From positions 372,001-436,000 of the forward strand of contig JAJNNC010000001.1 in the NCBI GenBank assembly GCA_021730635.1: DNA of 64,000 bases. Direction: 5' to 3'. Of the stretch, positions 55,201 through 63,420 are shown in pieces (the stretch's first letter is position 1; the number at the start of each line of letters is the position of its first letter). Position numbers and translations under genes: made by a program. The DNA comes from Catalimonadaceae bacterium JC749. Its GTDB lineage: Bacteria; Bacteroidota; Bacteroidia; Cytophagales; Cyclobacteriaceae. The notes below the pieces were generated by a model. That model worked only from the letters and a program-made list of their open reading frames with translations, was not told where the DNA came from and did no database searches.

Positions 55201-56376
55201 ATCCATAAAACCGGCAAAGTTACGAAGGGTTTCCGTATTGTTGTTTCTGTTGAGTACGTATACTTCTACCCGGGTTACGTTCAGTCCGGACGTAATTTGA
55301 GGCAGGCGTATCCAGTTTTCATAATTCTGGCGGAAGAAATGTCCCAGGAAGAAATGCCTGTTTTCATCATAGTCAGACCCCCGAATTTCGAAATCGCGGG
55401 TTTGAGAACCACTCTCTATGGTAACGGCATCGCTACGGCCACGCTGTACGGAAGCCACACTGGTGACCATGAGTTTGCCAAACTGAAGCTGGGTTTTTAA
55501 ACCGAACAGGCTCTGGGAGCCGGTAATCAGACTATTACTCACGGGCAGGCTCACATTTCCCAATTCGATTTTTTGGATGATTTCGTGTTCGTAGCCCGTG
55601 TATTCTACTTTTACATTATTCTGGAAATCAAAGGAGTTGTTGTTGTCGAAATTGGCTGTGACAGCCAGTTTGTCACCAATCTTACCCACCACATTCAGGC
55701 TGATCTGCTGATCGAACTCAAAATTGCCATTACGCTGCTGCCGGATGGGAATGGAAGGGTTGTCTATGCGCTGAAAGCGCCCTCCAAAATCCAGGGTCAC
55801 AAAGCCGTTGGGTCGTATATCCACAAAAGAACCCCCAAAAAGCCGGTCAAAAACAGGGGTAGTATAGATAGGAGGAATGAGTCGCTTACCACTTACGGCA
55901 CTTTCTCCATCCAGCCCCACCGAGCGATTCTTCCAATACTCTCTCATCATTTCTCTATCCTGCAGGCGGGAATACTCCTCAAAGCTCATCCGGGTAGGAG
56001 CACGGAAATCTACACCGCCCAACCTTTCATAAATAGAATAATCAATGGTTGTGTCAGTGGTGTCCAGCCGGGGCGTGATCTCCAACTGGGTAGGATCCTG
56101 CGGAAACAAGGGAGAAGGAGACTGCCGGTTAGAAAAAGGGTCTCCAAACCGGTCCTGAAAATTATAAGTGGGACGTGTGGTCTGTCTGTATTCCTGGTTA
56201 CCCGTGGTGTCTTGTGGAATAGTATCCTGCGGTATGGTATCTGCAGGAGTTGCAGGCACATCAGGATCTACCTGCCCCCAGGAGAGTAAGGGTAAAAAGA
56301 TAAACAAAAGACCAAGGCGGCACCTTTTGTTTATATTTAGTACAAAACCTCGAAGTTCTGTATTGAAGACTGCCAA
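49213..56376 (-). CDS. sprA: SprA, outer-membrane translocon of type IX secretion and gliding
   Basis: A protein of about 2390 residues, normal for SprA, the huge beta-barrel through which type IX cargo crosses the outer membrane. It has a signal peptide (NKRCRLGLLFIFLPLLSWGQ), then the SprA-family pattern: ERLGGVDFRAPTRMSFEEYS, GGSFVDIRPNGFVTLDFGGR, IGDKLAVTANFDNNNSFDFQ and later repeats such as VDYNLGKVTILNEGILNSGK. Long beta-rich stretches run to the C-terminal NSYKRTTTEFGTQVRFNLAQ. No ATG lies directly before the signal peptide. The ATG at 56472 lies 73 nt inside ruvA, so I propose the TTG at 56376, 24 nt after the ruvA stop. It is co-transcribed with ruvA, a linkage conserved in Bacteroidota. 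Confidence 0.93.
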   Translation of the reverse strand: MAVFNTELRGFVLNINKRCRLGLLFIFLPLLSWGQVDPDVPATPADTIPQDTIPQDTTGNQEYRQTTRPTYNFQDRFGDPFSNRQSPSPLFPQDPTQLEITPRLDTTDTTIDYSIYERLGGVDFRAPTRMSFEEYSRLQDREMMREYWKNRSVGLDGESAVSGKRLIPPIYTTPVFDRLFGGSFVDIRPNGFVTLDFGGRFQRIDNPSIPIRQQRNGNFEFDQQISLNVVGKIGDKLAVTANFDNNNSFDFQNNVKVEYTGYEHEIIQKIELGNVSLPVSNSLITGSQSLFGLKTQLQFGKLMVTSVASVQRGRSDAVTIESGSQTRDFEIRGSDYDENRHFFLGHFFRQNYENWIRLPQITSGLNVTRVEVYVLNRNNNTETLRNFAGFMDLGEGSVIYRNDNPQIAPGAGGPTRNDANKLFTSLQNTAGIRNANATSEILTSQFGLVKATDFEVITSARKLNESEYTFNSELGYITLNRKLQNDEALAVAFQYTYNGQAYKVGELTEDYQNRPDDEVIFLKLLRPTKINTEVPTWDLMMKNIYSLNANQVSREGFQLRVVYRDDNTGIDNPSLHEGENTKDIPLIRLLKLDQLNQNNDPPADGNFDFVEGITIDPELGTIIFPVLEPFGNQLEQQFLESEQNLINKYVYDALYETTKADAELITTKNKFFLVGSFVAGSANEIMLPGINIAENSVQVLAGNQLLTEGTDFTVDYNLGKVTILNEGILNSGKEIQITFEKADLFNFQQRSLFGTRLDYRVSNDFNIGATILHLNERPLITRVKIGDEPTKNTKYGFDINYSKESRFLTKMVDLLPIVQTKEPSAITVNAEFAQLIPGTSNVVDGDGTSYIDDFENTVIPFSLSGWQNWSVAATPVTDDSRFDRSATAGNKLGVGYKRAKLAWYVVDNSAFYINRGNAKPDNIPAEIKNHYERPIVPQEVFPQQNEQVVNTNLPVFDLAYFPSERGPYNYNPDLTESGTLKDPESNWGGITRAITNEVDFDKTNVEYIEFWLLDPFIPGEDGVVRDGRVNQNNTTGGKLIFNLGSVSEDIIPDGRHFFENGLPEDYGQENIQITELGRVTTEQFLTDFFDNTSAEARSNQDVGFDGVRNDQEAEFYSQNFTNLLPASARDQIAGDPSADNFQYYLGPELDNQNAQIIERYKNFNGLEGNTPIASDNNRYTSSGTQKPENEDLNRDNTLSDLEEYYEYEVDLQPGQWQVGQNYIVDKITSREHPDATWYLFRIPIRQPDRVQGSIQGFKSIRYVRTYLTGFSQPVVLRFAKFQLVGSQWRRYTADLKNRGVFEYSETYDPKFTISVVNIEENSGPNSEGSPYTLPPGFIRDRDNTSPIERRVNEQSIKLCVEDLKDGDARAAYKNMTLDLINYGSLRMFLHAESQTAGDSTVRGFLRIGTDFTENYYEIELPLAMSPPGVGTPEAVWPQANEIDISLDELYAIKSERNRQSLPVTLPYSKKVGKYNITVVGRPDLSTVQTVMIGVRNPITTTDRSAKSVCIWANELRVGDFDRTSGWAVNARVNTKLADVANITAAARHMTYGFGGIQSRISERSREETTEYDISANVNVEKMLPQKLGLQVPMFVSYEKSDITPQFDPRDPDIPLDASVRSLSASERASYLDIVTDQAVRRSLNFTNVRKIKLREDAPNHFFDLSNFTFSYSYSDLERSNFNTALYEQRLIRGGIGYNYSFPQVSIAPFANSQALSSPWLALIKDFNFSPVPSSINVRADLNRSYVKTQLRNANLTTVGIDPLYEKAFTFTRLYDMQWNLSNNLSLDYGAQAYSIIDEPAGELDTEAKRDTVLMNLMKLGRIKNFDQTLTATYAVPFDKIPLTDWVNADVRYGAGYTWQAGALNQVDTLGNTIQNDRNQSLNGKIDMVRLYNKVKFLKDINTPARGGAQRPAPAPNPEDSTAAAPASDSKFLKGFLRMLMSLRDINVTYSLTDGTMLPGFMPTPFLLGLSEGFEAPGIPFILGSQNPDIRFTARDNGWLAPSTALTMPFQQSTVEDVGVRANIEPFRDFRIQVDFKKTTTATYQEIFRRDSTGGYSALNPSVAGTYNITYFTLPTAFSRGNEENDSEVFQQFEEYRNTILNRLAEANPIDTGYYQLNSQDVLIPAFLAAYSGQDPEKIKLNPFPKVPLPNWRIDYNGLTRVIPALAGVLQSVTISHAYTSAYSVNNYNNSLLYETGLELDNGATDYPMATILNDSSFFVPTYIIQQVTITERFAPLIGLNIRTQTQSRLSGRISYDTERSLALNMSNAQVTELTSRSLTLNFGFTKTNFRLPFRVQGQTITLENDLTFNMAMSLKDTKTIQRKIEEENTITNGNLNFQFRPTVDYRVNEKLNVQLYFARTVNDPRVTNSYKRTTTEFGTQVRFNLAQ

Positions 56377-56399
56377 GGGAACTATGATTGAATTGTTTT

Positions 56400-57023
56400 T
56401 TACGTGGTTTTGAGCGCTAGCTTGATTAAATCCTCTACCCGAGGGTTGGAGGATTCGTTTTTCTTCTGCCATTCACTGATTGCTTTCTCAATACTCTTTT
56501 CGGCTACATTTCGATTTACTCCTAGGGTAATCAATGCAGATAACGCTTCGGCTCTGATGGTATTGTATGCACTACCATAGAAACCTTGTAACTTTTCAGG
56601 TGCTGTGCCAGAAAGCGCATTTTCTTTTTTGATTTTATCCTGAAGTTCTAATACAATACGTTGGGCTGTTTTAGCACCAATCCCTTTGACACGCTGTACT
56701 GTTTTGCCATCTCCACTGGCGATAGCCATTTTAAGTTCTTCCACCTGCATAGAAGAGAGAAGCATTAAGGCCAAGCTTGGACCTACGCCACTGATAGACA
56801 GCAAATCCAGGAAAAGTTTTTTTTCTTCCGGGCGGGCAAAACCAAACAACAGCATGGCATCTTCCTTTACATGCAAGTAAGTATGCATTCTATAGGTATC
56901 ACTTTTTTCTATCGCGTTATAGGTGTTTAATGAAATTCTCAGTTCGTAGCCGATCCCATGCACATCCACAATCACATAGGTAGGTTCTTTGTGTGTAAGT
57001 TTTCCTTCAATATAAGCAAACAT
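56400..57023 (-). CDS. ruvA: Holliday junction branch migration protein RuvA
   Basis: Tetrameric junction-binding subunit that guides the RuvB motor. The 207-residue protein begins MFAYIEGKLTHKEPTYVIVD (OB fold), with the helix-hairpin-helix segments FLDLLSISGVGPSLALMLLS and VQRVKGIGAKTAQRIVLELQ and the C-terminal RuvB-binding domain AEALSALITLGVNRNVAEKS. An in-frame ATG ten codons upstream (57053) is possible but the family start is the one chosen. It is the first gene of the ruvA-sprA transcript, and a good promoter lies about 200 nt upstream. ruvB and ruvC are not in the window. Confidence 0.96.
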   Translation of the reverse strand: MFAYIEGKLTHKEPTYVIVDVHGIGYELRISLNTYNAIEKSDTYRMHTYLHVKEDAMLLFGFARPEEKKLFLDLLSISGVGPSLALMLLSSMQVEELKMAIASGDGKTVQRVKGIGAKTAQRIVLELQDKIKKENALSGTAPEKLQGFYGSAYNTIRAEALSALITLGVNRNVAEKSIEKAISEWQKKNESSNPRVEDLIKLALKTT

Positions 57024-57223
57024 ACCAGTATTTGGGTTAACCGGAGATGGCAATAGGCAATAAGGTTACACTTCTTAAACTGCTATCTCTTTCCTGTTTA
57101 TAGCAATGCCAGATAACTTCATGATGTTAGGGTTTCGCTTCAAACGGTTTTTTTAGATTCTTTTACCAAAGCAGCCCCTACGGCTTGATTTTCATGTATA
57201 TCTCACATCGATGCTATTGGCGG

Positions 57224-57255
57224 CAAAGCTACAAAAAGTAAGGCAGATAAAACAA
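57224..57255 (-). promoter_or_regulatory. Bacteroidota-type promoter of ruvA-sprA
   Basis: On the minus strand TTG (57255-57253) and TAGCTTTG (57231-57224) are separated by 21 nt, a full match to the -33/-7 consensus. Transcription would start near 57217, leaving a leader of about 190 nt before ruvA. Confidence 0.58.
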
Positions 57256-57581
57256 GATGAATTCTCTGGTGAGGCAAGGAATATCTAAAAGTTGCATTTT
57301 TTCTTGCAAGTAGTGAACTTGTTGGAAGCTGCTTCTCTTTTCAAAATATATCGCAAAACTTCCTGCTACATTCTTGTGTAGGGATGAGAGGTTGATACCA
57401 GCGCCCGGGCAGAAATCTGCTAAAAAACAGCCTGGCACTGGCCACTGATTTCAGTACACTGTCCATAGCGGAAAAGAAAATATCAACAGGAGACGTCTTT
57501 TCTTGAAAAATAAATGTATACAAGAATAGCAAATGGCACAATATTTCCTTTGTAAAATTAGCAGAGCCTACAGTATAGCGT

Positions 57582-57589
57582 TATCTTTG
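57582..57589 (+). promoter_or_regulatory. -7 promoter box of the TPR-SpoIIE phosphatase gene
   Basis: TATCTTTG matches TAnnTTTG and lies 67 nt before the ATG at 57657. A TTTG at 57549-57552 is 29 nt upstream, further than the usual 19-23, so the -33 element is uncertain. Confidence 0.42.
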
Positions 57590-57656
57590 CAGGTTAGTGA
57601 AGGAACTAAATCTTATCTTGTCGATAAATCTACAATATTATTGATGCTTCTCTGGC

Positions 57657-59924
57657 ATGTGGCATAATTATTACACAATCTTACTTCTCATGGTATGGTT
57701 ACAAACCATGGGGCAGACCTATGCACAAACTGCGGATAGTCTGCTACTCGGTTTGAATAATGCTACATCTTTAGAAGAGCGGACCAATTATATGAATGGT
57801 CTGTCTTCCTTCTATAAGTATAGCCAGCCTGATACTGCCTTTTACTATGCCCGACAGTCTATAGCTTCTTCCCAAAAAGCCAAGTACAAAGCAGGATTAG
57901 CCCAGGCTTACTTAAACATGGCTGCCTGTTTTAGCCACTATGCCCGCTACAATTTTGATAGCCTTACCTATTATCTGACACTCGGTATTAATATTTACCA
58001 GGCCAATCTGGACTCTGCCAGCATGGCGCTGGCTTATTACAACATCAGCAAGTCATGCCGTAAGAATGATAACTACACGCTGGCACGCAAGTATGGGCAG
58101 GAGGCCTCTGTGCTATTTGAGAAGCTGGGTAACAAATCTATGCTCGCCTATTCTTACACTTTGCTCTGTGAAATTCACAACTCCTTAGGGAGCAACGATC
58201 TGGCGGATGACCGCTGCCTGAAAGCCCTCCGCCTGTATGATGAGTTAAATATGGAGGAAGATAAAGCCACCCTTTATAATAATCTGGGTAGTGTCAACTA
58301 TGACATGAAGATCTATGATAAGGCGAAAGAATATTTGCTGATGGCCATGGAGACTTCCCAAAAATACGGGTTGACCTCAGAGCTTTCTGCTTCTTACATT
58401 AATATGGGCGAGGTACTTCAGCAACTTCAGGATTTTGAAGGAGCGTTGGATTATTTCAGAAAATCGCTGGCACTGGTCCGGGATGATGAACTGGGAATGA
58501 GCTATGCTTACTTCAATATTGGTAAAACCTTTATCATGCAGGGAGAAAACGAGCAGGCGCTCAATCTGCTGGAAGGGGCTCTGGAAATTGCCGAACAATA
58601 TGGCAATTTATGGTTGCAGGCCAACAGTTCTTTAGAACTGGGAAAAGCGTATTATAATCTGAATGATCTGGAGCAAACGTTCAATTACCTGAACCGCAGC
58701 CTGAATTATGCGAAAAAATTAGGCGCCAGCGCGATCATTAAAGATGGTTATTTTCAAATGGCCAATTACTATTACCGCATCGGTGACCTGGAGAATGCGC
58801 TGATCTACTACAAACTTTACGACATAGAAAAAGAGCAGATATACGAAAGGGAAAAAGCTCAGCTAATTGTAGAAGCCCAGACATTGTATGAACTGGAAAA
58901 AAAAGATGACCAGATCTCCTTACTTGAACAAAAAAACCAGATTCAGGAGCTTCGCGCCAGTGAGCGTAAACTCGTGAACTATACTTTGATCGTCGGGATC
59001 ATTCTGCTGGGAGGATTGGGGATGGTTTTCTTTAGCAAATATCGACTGAAAATTCAGGCGAATAAAAAACTGGAACAACAGAAAGAGGCGATTAACGGGC
59101 AGAAAGTTAAAATTGAAAAGCAAAGGGATGAAATCATCACCAAAAGTAAACTGCTGGAAGAGAGAAGCCGGGATATCAAAGACAGTATTATGTATGCCAA
59201 GCGAATCCAGCTCTCTCTCTTACCTGAGAAGAATCAGTTAAAAAGTATTTTTCCGGATTCCTTTGTTTTCTTTAAGCCTAAAGATATTGTAAGTGGCGAT
59301 TTTTACTGGCTCCATGAAATGGATGACAAAGTGATTATTGCCTCCCTGGACTGTACGGGCCATGGGGTGCCGGGTGCCTTTATGACTGTGCTGGCCAATT
59401 CTATTTTGAATCAGCTGGTGCTTGAAAATAAAATCAATACGCCTAATGTGGTGCTTTCTCTTATGGATAACCGGATCAAACAAGCTTTACACCAGCATCA
59501 TCCGGAAAGTACCAACACGGACGGACTCGACATGGCGGTTTGCATTATCAACCGGAATACACTGGAGGTTTGTTATAGTGGCGCTCAAATGACCGCTTAC
59601 TACACCCTTGAGGAAGAGCTTATGCAATTTCAACCGGACCGTTATTTCATTGGTGGCAACCAGATTACAGAAAAATACTTTACCAACAAATGTGTACAGT
59701 TGCAACGGGGCAGCATGATTTATCTGGCTTCTGATGGCTTTCAGGATCAGTTTGGGGGTGCCAAAGACAAAAAGTTTATGCGAAACCACTTCCGCCAAAT
59801 GTTAAATTGTCTGCAACACCATCCAACCGCCGAGCAGTATCGTAACATTAAAGAAACCTTTGAGAAGTGGAGAGGGAAACAGGTACAAACGGATGATGTG
59901 ATGGTGCTGGGCATCCGCTTATGA
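57657..59924 (+). CDS. TPR-repeat sensor with SpoIIE-type PP2C phosphatase domain
   Basis: A 755-residue protein. It has a signal peptide (ILLLMVWLQTMGQTYAQ), then seven to eight tetratricopeptide repeats (residues 40-390, for example ATLYNNLGSVNYDMKIYDKA and SASYINMGEVLQQLQDFEGA), placing them in the periplasm. A membrane helix near residue 437-457 (YTLIVGIILLGGLGMVF), a coiled coil (LEQQKEAINGQKVKIEKQRD) and a cytoplasmic SpoIIE/RsbU phosphatase follow. The catalytic part contains IQLSLLPEKNQL, PKDIVSGDFYWL, ASLDCTGHGVPGAFMTVLAN and GLDMAVC, with the metal-binding Asp residues kept. Such proteins dephosphorylate anti-sigma antagonists or unknown targets. The architecture is common in Cytophagales. 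The gene is single. Confidence 0.9.
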   Translation: MWHNYYTILLLMVWLQTMGQTYAQTADSLLLGLNNATSLEERTNYMNGLSSFYKYSQPDTAFYYARQSIASSQKAKYKAGLAQAYLNMAACFSHYARYNFDSLTYYLTLGINIYQANLDSASMALAYYNISKSCRKNDNYTLARKYGQEASVLFEKLGNKSMLAYSYTLLCEIHNSLGSNDLADDRCLKALRLYDELNMEEDKATLYNNLGSVNYDMKIYDKAKEYLLMAMETSQKYGLTSELSASYINMGEVLQQLQDFEGALDYFRKSLALVRDDELGMSYAYFNIGKTFIMQGENEQALNLLEGALEIAEQYGNLWLQANSSLELGKAYYNLNDLEQTFNYLNRSLNYAKKLGASAIIKDGYFQMANYYYRIGDLENALIYYKLYDIEKEQIYEREKAQLIVEAQTLYELEKKDDQISLLEQKNQIQELRASERKLVNYTLIVGIILLGGLGMVFFSKYRLKIQANKKLEQQKEAINGQKVKIEKQRDEIITKSKLLEERSRDIKDSIMYAKRIQLSLLPEKNQLKSIFPDSFVFFKPKDIVSGDFYWLHEMDDKVIIASLDCTGHGVPGAFMTVLANSILNQLVLENKINTPNVVLSLMDNRIKQALHQHHPESTNTDGLDMAVCIINRNTLEVCYSGAQMTAYYTLEEELMQFQPDRYFIGGNQITEKYFTNKCVQLQRGSMIYLASDGFQDQFGGAKDKKFMRNHFRQMLNCLQHHPTAEQYRNIKETFEKWRGKQVQTDDVMVLGIRL

Positions 59925-60013
59925 GAATTTTATATCCTGCTCACATTTATGTTATGGTTGAATTATTTTGTGTCAATTACCTGAGTAACCGTATAAGTTA
60001 AGTTTGTAATAGA

Positions 60014-60406
60014 TCAGGAAGAAATAGCCATTTTGCCATTTTTCAGTTTATAATTCAACTTATCATTGATAAGAGAAGTGAGTGGGATATCAAAATGCTT
60101 GTGTAGCTTATATACTAACTCCAAATCCAAAGGTTGTTCTCGATTTAATATCTCCAACAGCCTTTTTTTTCCTCCAAAGAGTGGCACAGCTTCCTCAATG
60201 CTTTGTGTTTGCTGCTCTATGTGAAATTTAATTGCTTCTATAGGGTCGGGATACTCTATTTTGACATTTCTATTTTCGTAATCCTTAATAAGCAAACTAA
60301 GAAGTTCAGCTTCATCCCCTTCTTTTGTTTTAGGTTTTGCAGCAAAAATTTCCTCAAATCGCTTCAAAGCAAGCTTATACTCTTTTTTACTTTGAATAAC
60401 CTTCAT
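60014..60406 (-). CDS. higA: HigA-type antitoxin
   Basis: A 130-residue protein with an N-terminal helical part (LALKRFEEIFAAKPKTKEGD), a DPIEAIKFHIEQQTQSIEEA segment and a helix-turn-helix (AVPLFGGKKRLLEILNREQP, then LDLELVYKLHKHFDIPLTSL). This is the layout of HigA antitoxins of the type with a long N-terminus, which bind the HigB toxin and repress the operon. It starts 4 nt after the end of higB on the same strand. The toxin-first order is typical of HigBA. Confidence 0.85.
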   Translation of the reverse strand: MKVIQSKKEYKLALKRFEEIFAAKPKTKEGDEAELLSLLIKDYENRNVKIEYPDPIEAIKFHIEQQTQSIEEAVPLFGGKKRLLEILNREQPLDLELVYKLHKHFDIPLTSLINDKLNYKLKNGKMAISS

Positions 60407-60409
60407 ATT

Positions 60410-60709
60410 TTAAAGTTTAGTTACATCTAACTTATCATATTCCGCATGGGTACCAAACCACTTGATAAATATCCATCTTCTATTGTAATTGACGGATGTT
60501 ATCAATCGATAGTTACCGCCGAGAATATCAAATACTACCAGATCAGTTCCTCTCCCTATGATACTTGCTTTTGGATAGTTCTTTTTTATATCGGCAGGAA
60601 TGCGCCACTGAAGGCTGCGAACATGATCATACCATGAAAGCAAAGGTTCTTTACATACTGCGTGTCTTTTTCCAAACTCATTGATCGCACTTTTATTATA
60701 GATATTCAT
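60410..60709 (-). CDS. higB: HigB-type mRNA interferase toxin
   Basis: A 99-residue RelE-superfamily toxin that in this family cuts mRNA at the ribosome. The signature runs LLSWYDHVRSLQWRIPADIK, then SIIGRGTDLVVFDILGGNYR LITSV, and WIFIKWFGTHAEYDKLDVT. The pattern W--P-DIK, GN-RL and F--WFGTHAEYDK is diagnostic of HigB (PF09907). I use the ATG at 60709; a TTG six codons upstream is also open. The promoter box TACGTTTG lies on the minus strand at 60770-60763. Toxin and antitoxin look intact. Confidence 0.88.
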   Translation of the reverse strand: MNIYNKSAINEFGKRHAVCKEPLLSWYDHVRSLQWRIPADIKKNYPKASIIGRGTDLVVFDILGGNYRLITSVNYNRRWIFIKWFGTHAEYDKLDVTKL

Positions 60710-60754
60710 GCATAAATAGCTCAACAATTAAGTTAGGTAGATTTACTCAAATGC

Positions 60755-60786
60755 AAAAGGCACAAACGTAAATTGTTCATGCCTTT
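60755..60786 (-). terminator. probable clpB terminator overlapping the higBA promoter box
   Basis: Inverted repeat AAAGGCA (60756-60762) and TGCCTTT (60780-60786) with an inner AAC/GTT pair. On the minus strand it follows clpB by about 22 nt and is trailed by a short T run (TTTTGC). The loop contains TACGTTTG (minus strand, 60770-60763), a -7-like box for higB, so termination and initiation elements share sequence. Confidence 0.5.
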
Positions 60787-60807
60787 AATAGTCTTTAACT
60801 TCACAAC

Positions 60808-63420
60808 TTAAATTTTTACTTCATCCAGGTTGATGAATTTGATTTGTTGATTCTCTCCCAATTCAATACCAACTACGGAATCCTTGCTGATCGTGCCTGC
60901 CAGTATTTCTTTAGAAAGTTTGTTCAGCACTTCCCGTTGCAACACCCGCTTCAGCGGCCGGGCCCCAAACTGCGGATCAAAGCCGAGTTCGGCAATATGG
61001 GCCAATGCTTCATCCGTAGCTTCCAGCTTGATACCATTCTCTTCCAATCGCTGCTGAATCAACTTGAACTGTATGTTCACAATCTTGGTCATATCCTGCT
61101 TGCTCAGCGGACGGAACATGATCACTTCATCAATCCGGTTGAGGAATTCAGGCCTTACCGATTTTTTCAGCAGGTCAAAAACTTCCTGCTTGGTATCTTC
61201 CAATATTTCTTCCTCATTGAAAGGATTAATTTCCTGAAAACGCTCCTGTATCAGTCCGGAACCGATGTTGGTGGTCATGATGATAATGGTATTTTTAAAG
61301 TTGGCGACCCGCCCTTTGTTGTCAGTCAGCCTGCCATCATCCAGCACCTGTAATAAAATATTGAACACATCGGGGTGGGCTTTTTCTATCTCATCCAGCA
61401 GAATAACAGAGTAAGGTTTCCGACGAACCGCTTCTGTCAACTGCCCCCCTTCATCATATCCTACATATCCCGGAGGCGCTCCAATCAGACGGCTTACGGC
61501 ATGCCGCTCCTGGTATTCTGACATATCTATACGGACCATGTTATTCTCGTCGTCAAAAAGAAATTCCGCCAGCGCCTTCGCCAGTTCGGTCTTACCAACC
61601 CCGGTAGTTCCCAGGAAAATGAAAGAACCGATAGGTCGCTTGGGGTCCTGTAAGCCTGCCCGGCTTCTTCGCACCGCATCAGACAATGCTTCTATCGCTT
61701 CCTGCTGGCCGGCAACCCTTCTGCTGAGTTCATCTTCCAGGTGCAACAACTTGTCGCGCTCACTTTGCAGCATTTTGGACACCGGAATGCCTGTCCACTT
61801 AGCCACTACTTCAGCAATATCTTCCGCATCCACCTCTTCTTTGAGCAGAGAACTTTCGCCCTGCATGGCTACCAATTGCTTTTGCAGCTCCTGTAGCTTT
61901 TGTTCGCTCTGGGTAATTTTACCATAGCGTAATTCTGCCACTCTGCCATAATCACCCGCACGTTCTGCCTGCTCTGCTTCTATTTTGTAATGGTCTATGT
62001 TGGCTTTCTCATCCCGGATACCCTGTATCACCGATTTTTCATTTTCCCATTTCGCCTTCAGGTCTTTACGCTTTTCATCCAGATCAGCAATTTCCTTCGA
62101 AAGCAGCGATTCCTTTTCTTTGTCTTTCTCACGCCGAATGGCTTCCCGCTCAATCTCCAGTTGCATGATTTTACGGTTCAGCTCGTCCAGTTCTTCCGGC
62201 AGCGAATCAATTTCTATCCTCAGCTTAGAAGCCGCCTCATCCATCAGGTCAATGGCTTTATCCGGCAAGAAACGGTCAGAAATGTAGCGGTTAGAAAGTT
62301 CTACTGCAGCAATCACGGCATCATCCTTAATCCTGACACCATGGTGCAATTCATAGCGGTCTTTAATCCCTCTTAGAATAGAGACAGAATCCTGTACGTC
62401 CGGCTCATTGACCATCACGGACTGGAAGCGGCGTTCTAACGCCTTGTCTTTCTCGATATATTTCTGATATTCTTTCAGCGTGGTAGCTCCAATGGCGTGC
62501 AGCTCGCCTCGAGCCAGCGCAGGCTTCAGCAGATTGGCAGCATCCATAGCGCCTTCTCCACCTCCACCAGCGCCAATCAGCGTATGAATCTCGTCAATAA
62601 ACAGGATGATCTCACCATCAGAATCGGTTACTTCTTTAATCACCGACTTAAGGCGCTCTTCAAATTCTCCCTTATATTTAGCACCTGCCACCAGCAAACC
62701 CATATCCAGCGCAATAATCGTTTTGGTTTTCAGGTTTTCCGGCACATCACCATCTACAATCCTTTGGGCCAGTCCTTCTACGATGGCTGTTTTACCTACT
62801 CCGGGCTCTCCCAGCAGGATAGGGTTATTCTTCGTCCGACGGGCCAGAATTTGTAATACCCGCCTGATTTCATCATCACGGCCAATCACCGGGTCAATCT
62901 TTCCGGCTTTCGCTAACTGATTCAGGTTTTTGGAATATCTTTCCAGCGACTTGTACTTGGCTTCTGCATTTTGGTCAGTGACCCTGTCACCACCCCGGAG
63001 TTCCCGGATGGCGGCTTTTAAATCTTTCTCTGCAAAACCGGCTTGTTTCATCAGTTTGGCAGTTTTGTCGTTAACACCCAACAGGCCCAGTAAGATATGC
63101 TCGATGGCCACATACTCATCGTGAAATTCTTTCAGATAGCTTTCCGCTTTCCTCAACACAGCCGCTGTGTCGTTGCTCAGGTAGGGTTGCTGCCCGCTTA
63201 CTTTAGGATAGGTAGCAATGATTTCATCCAATCCGCTCTCCAGCGACCCTTTGTTGATGCTTAGTTTTTTGAGTATAAAAGAAATTACGTTCTCATCCGA
63301 CTGCAGCACTGCTTTCAACACATGGCCAGGTTCTACACCCTGCTGTTGAAAGCCTGTGGCAATCTCGGCAGCCTTTTGTATAGCTTCCTGTGCTTTAATA
63401 GTATAGTTGTTAAAGTTCAT
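60808..63420 (-). CDS. clpB: ATP-dependent disaggregase ClpB
   Basis: Hexameric AAA+ chaperone that rescues aggregated proteins with DnaK. The 870-residue protein has the N-terminal repeat domain ([20 protein letters not shown]), AAA1 with [19 protein letters not shown] and [12 protein letters not shown], the coiled-coil M domain at about residues 400-530 (the ClpB hallmark), and AAA2 with [39 protein letters not shown] and the arginine-rich sensor-2 region [14 protein letters not shown]. The length is normal. It is a single gene. No CIRCE or HrcA-type inverted repeat was seen upstream. Confidence 0.97.
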   Translation of the reverse strand: MNFNNYTIKAQEAIQKAAEIATGFQQQGVEPGHVLKAVLQSDENVISFILKKLSINKGSLESGLDEIIATYPKVSGQQPYLSNDTAAVLRKAESYLKEFHDEYVAIEHILLGLLGVNDKTAKLMKQAGFAEKDLKAAIRELRGGDRVTDQNAEAKYKSLERYSKNLNQLAKAGKIDPVIGRDDEIRRVLQILARRTKNNPILLGEPGVGKTAIVEGLAQRIVDGDVPENLKTKTIIALDMGLLVAGAKYKGEFEERLKSVIKEVTDSDGEIILFIDEIHTLIGAGGGGEGAMDAANLLKPALARGELHAIGATTLKEYQKYIEKDKALERRFQSVMVNEPDVQDSVSILRGIKDRYELHHGVRIKDDAVIAAVELSNRYISDRFLPDKAIDLMDEAASKLRIEIDSLPEELDELNRKIMQLEIEREAIRREKDKEKESLLSKEIADLDEKRKDLKAKWENEKSVIQGIRDEKANIDHYKIEAEQAERAGDYGRVAELRYGKITQSEQKLQELQKQLVAMQGESSLLKEEVDAEDIAEVVAKWTGIPVSKMLQSERDKLLHLEDELSRRVAGQQEAIEALSDAVRRSRAGLQDPKRPIGSFIFLGTTGVGKTELAKALAEFLFDDENNMVRIDMSEYQERHAVSRLIGAPPGYVGYDEGGQLTEAVRRKPYSVILLDEIEKAHPDVFNILLQVLDDGRLTDNKGRVANFKNTIIIMTTNIGSGLIQERFQEINPFNEEEILEDTKQEVFDLLKKSVRPEFLNRIDEVIMFRPLSKQDMTKIVNIQFKLIQQRLEENGIKLEATDEALAHIAELGFDPQFGARPLKRVLQREVLNKLSKEILAGTISKDSVVGIELGENQQIKFINLDEVKI

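Larger units (their letters stand above)
57024..57656. other. 633-nt divergent region between ruvA and the TPR-SpoIIE gene
   Basis: Contains the ruvA promoter on the minus strand (57224-57255) and a -7-like box for the plus-strand phosphatase gene (57582-57589). The 190-nt leader before ruvA and the stretch 57260-57575 have no open frame I believe in. No tRNA, riboswitch or repeat was recognised. Confidence 0.4.

Noticed and set aside
55573-56289. A 238-codon plus-strand open frame
   Set aside because: It is antisense to the N-terminal part of sprA, without any family feature.
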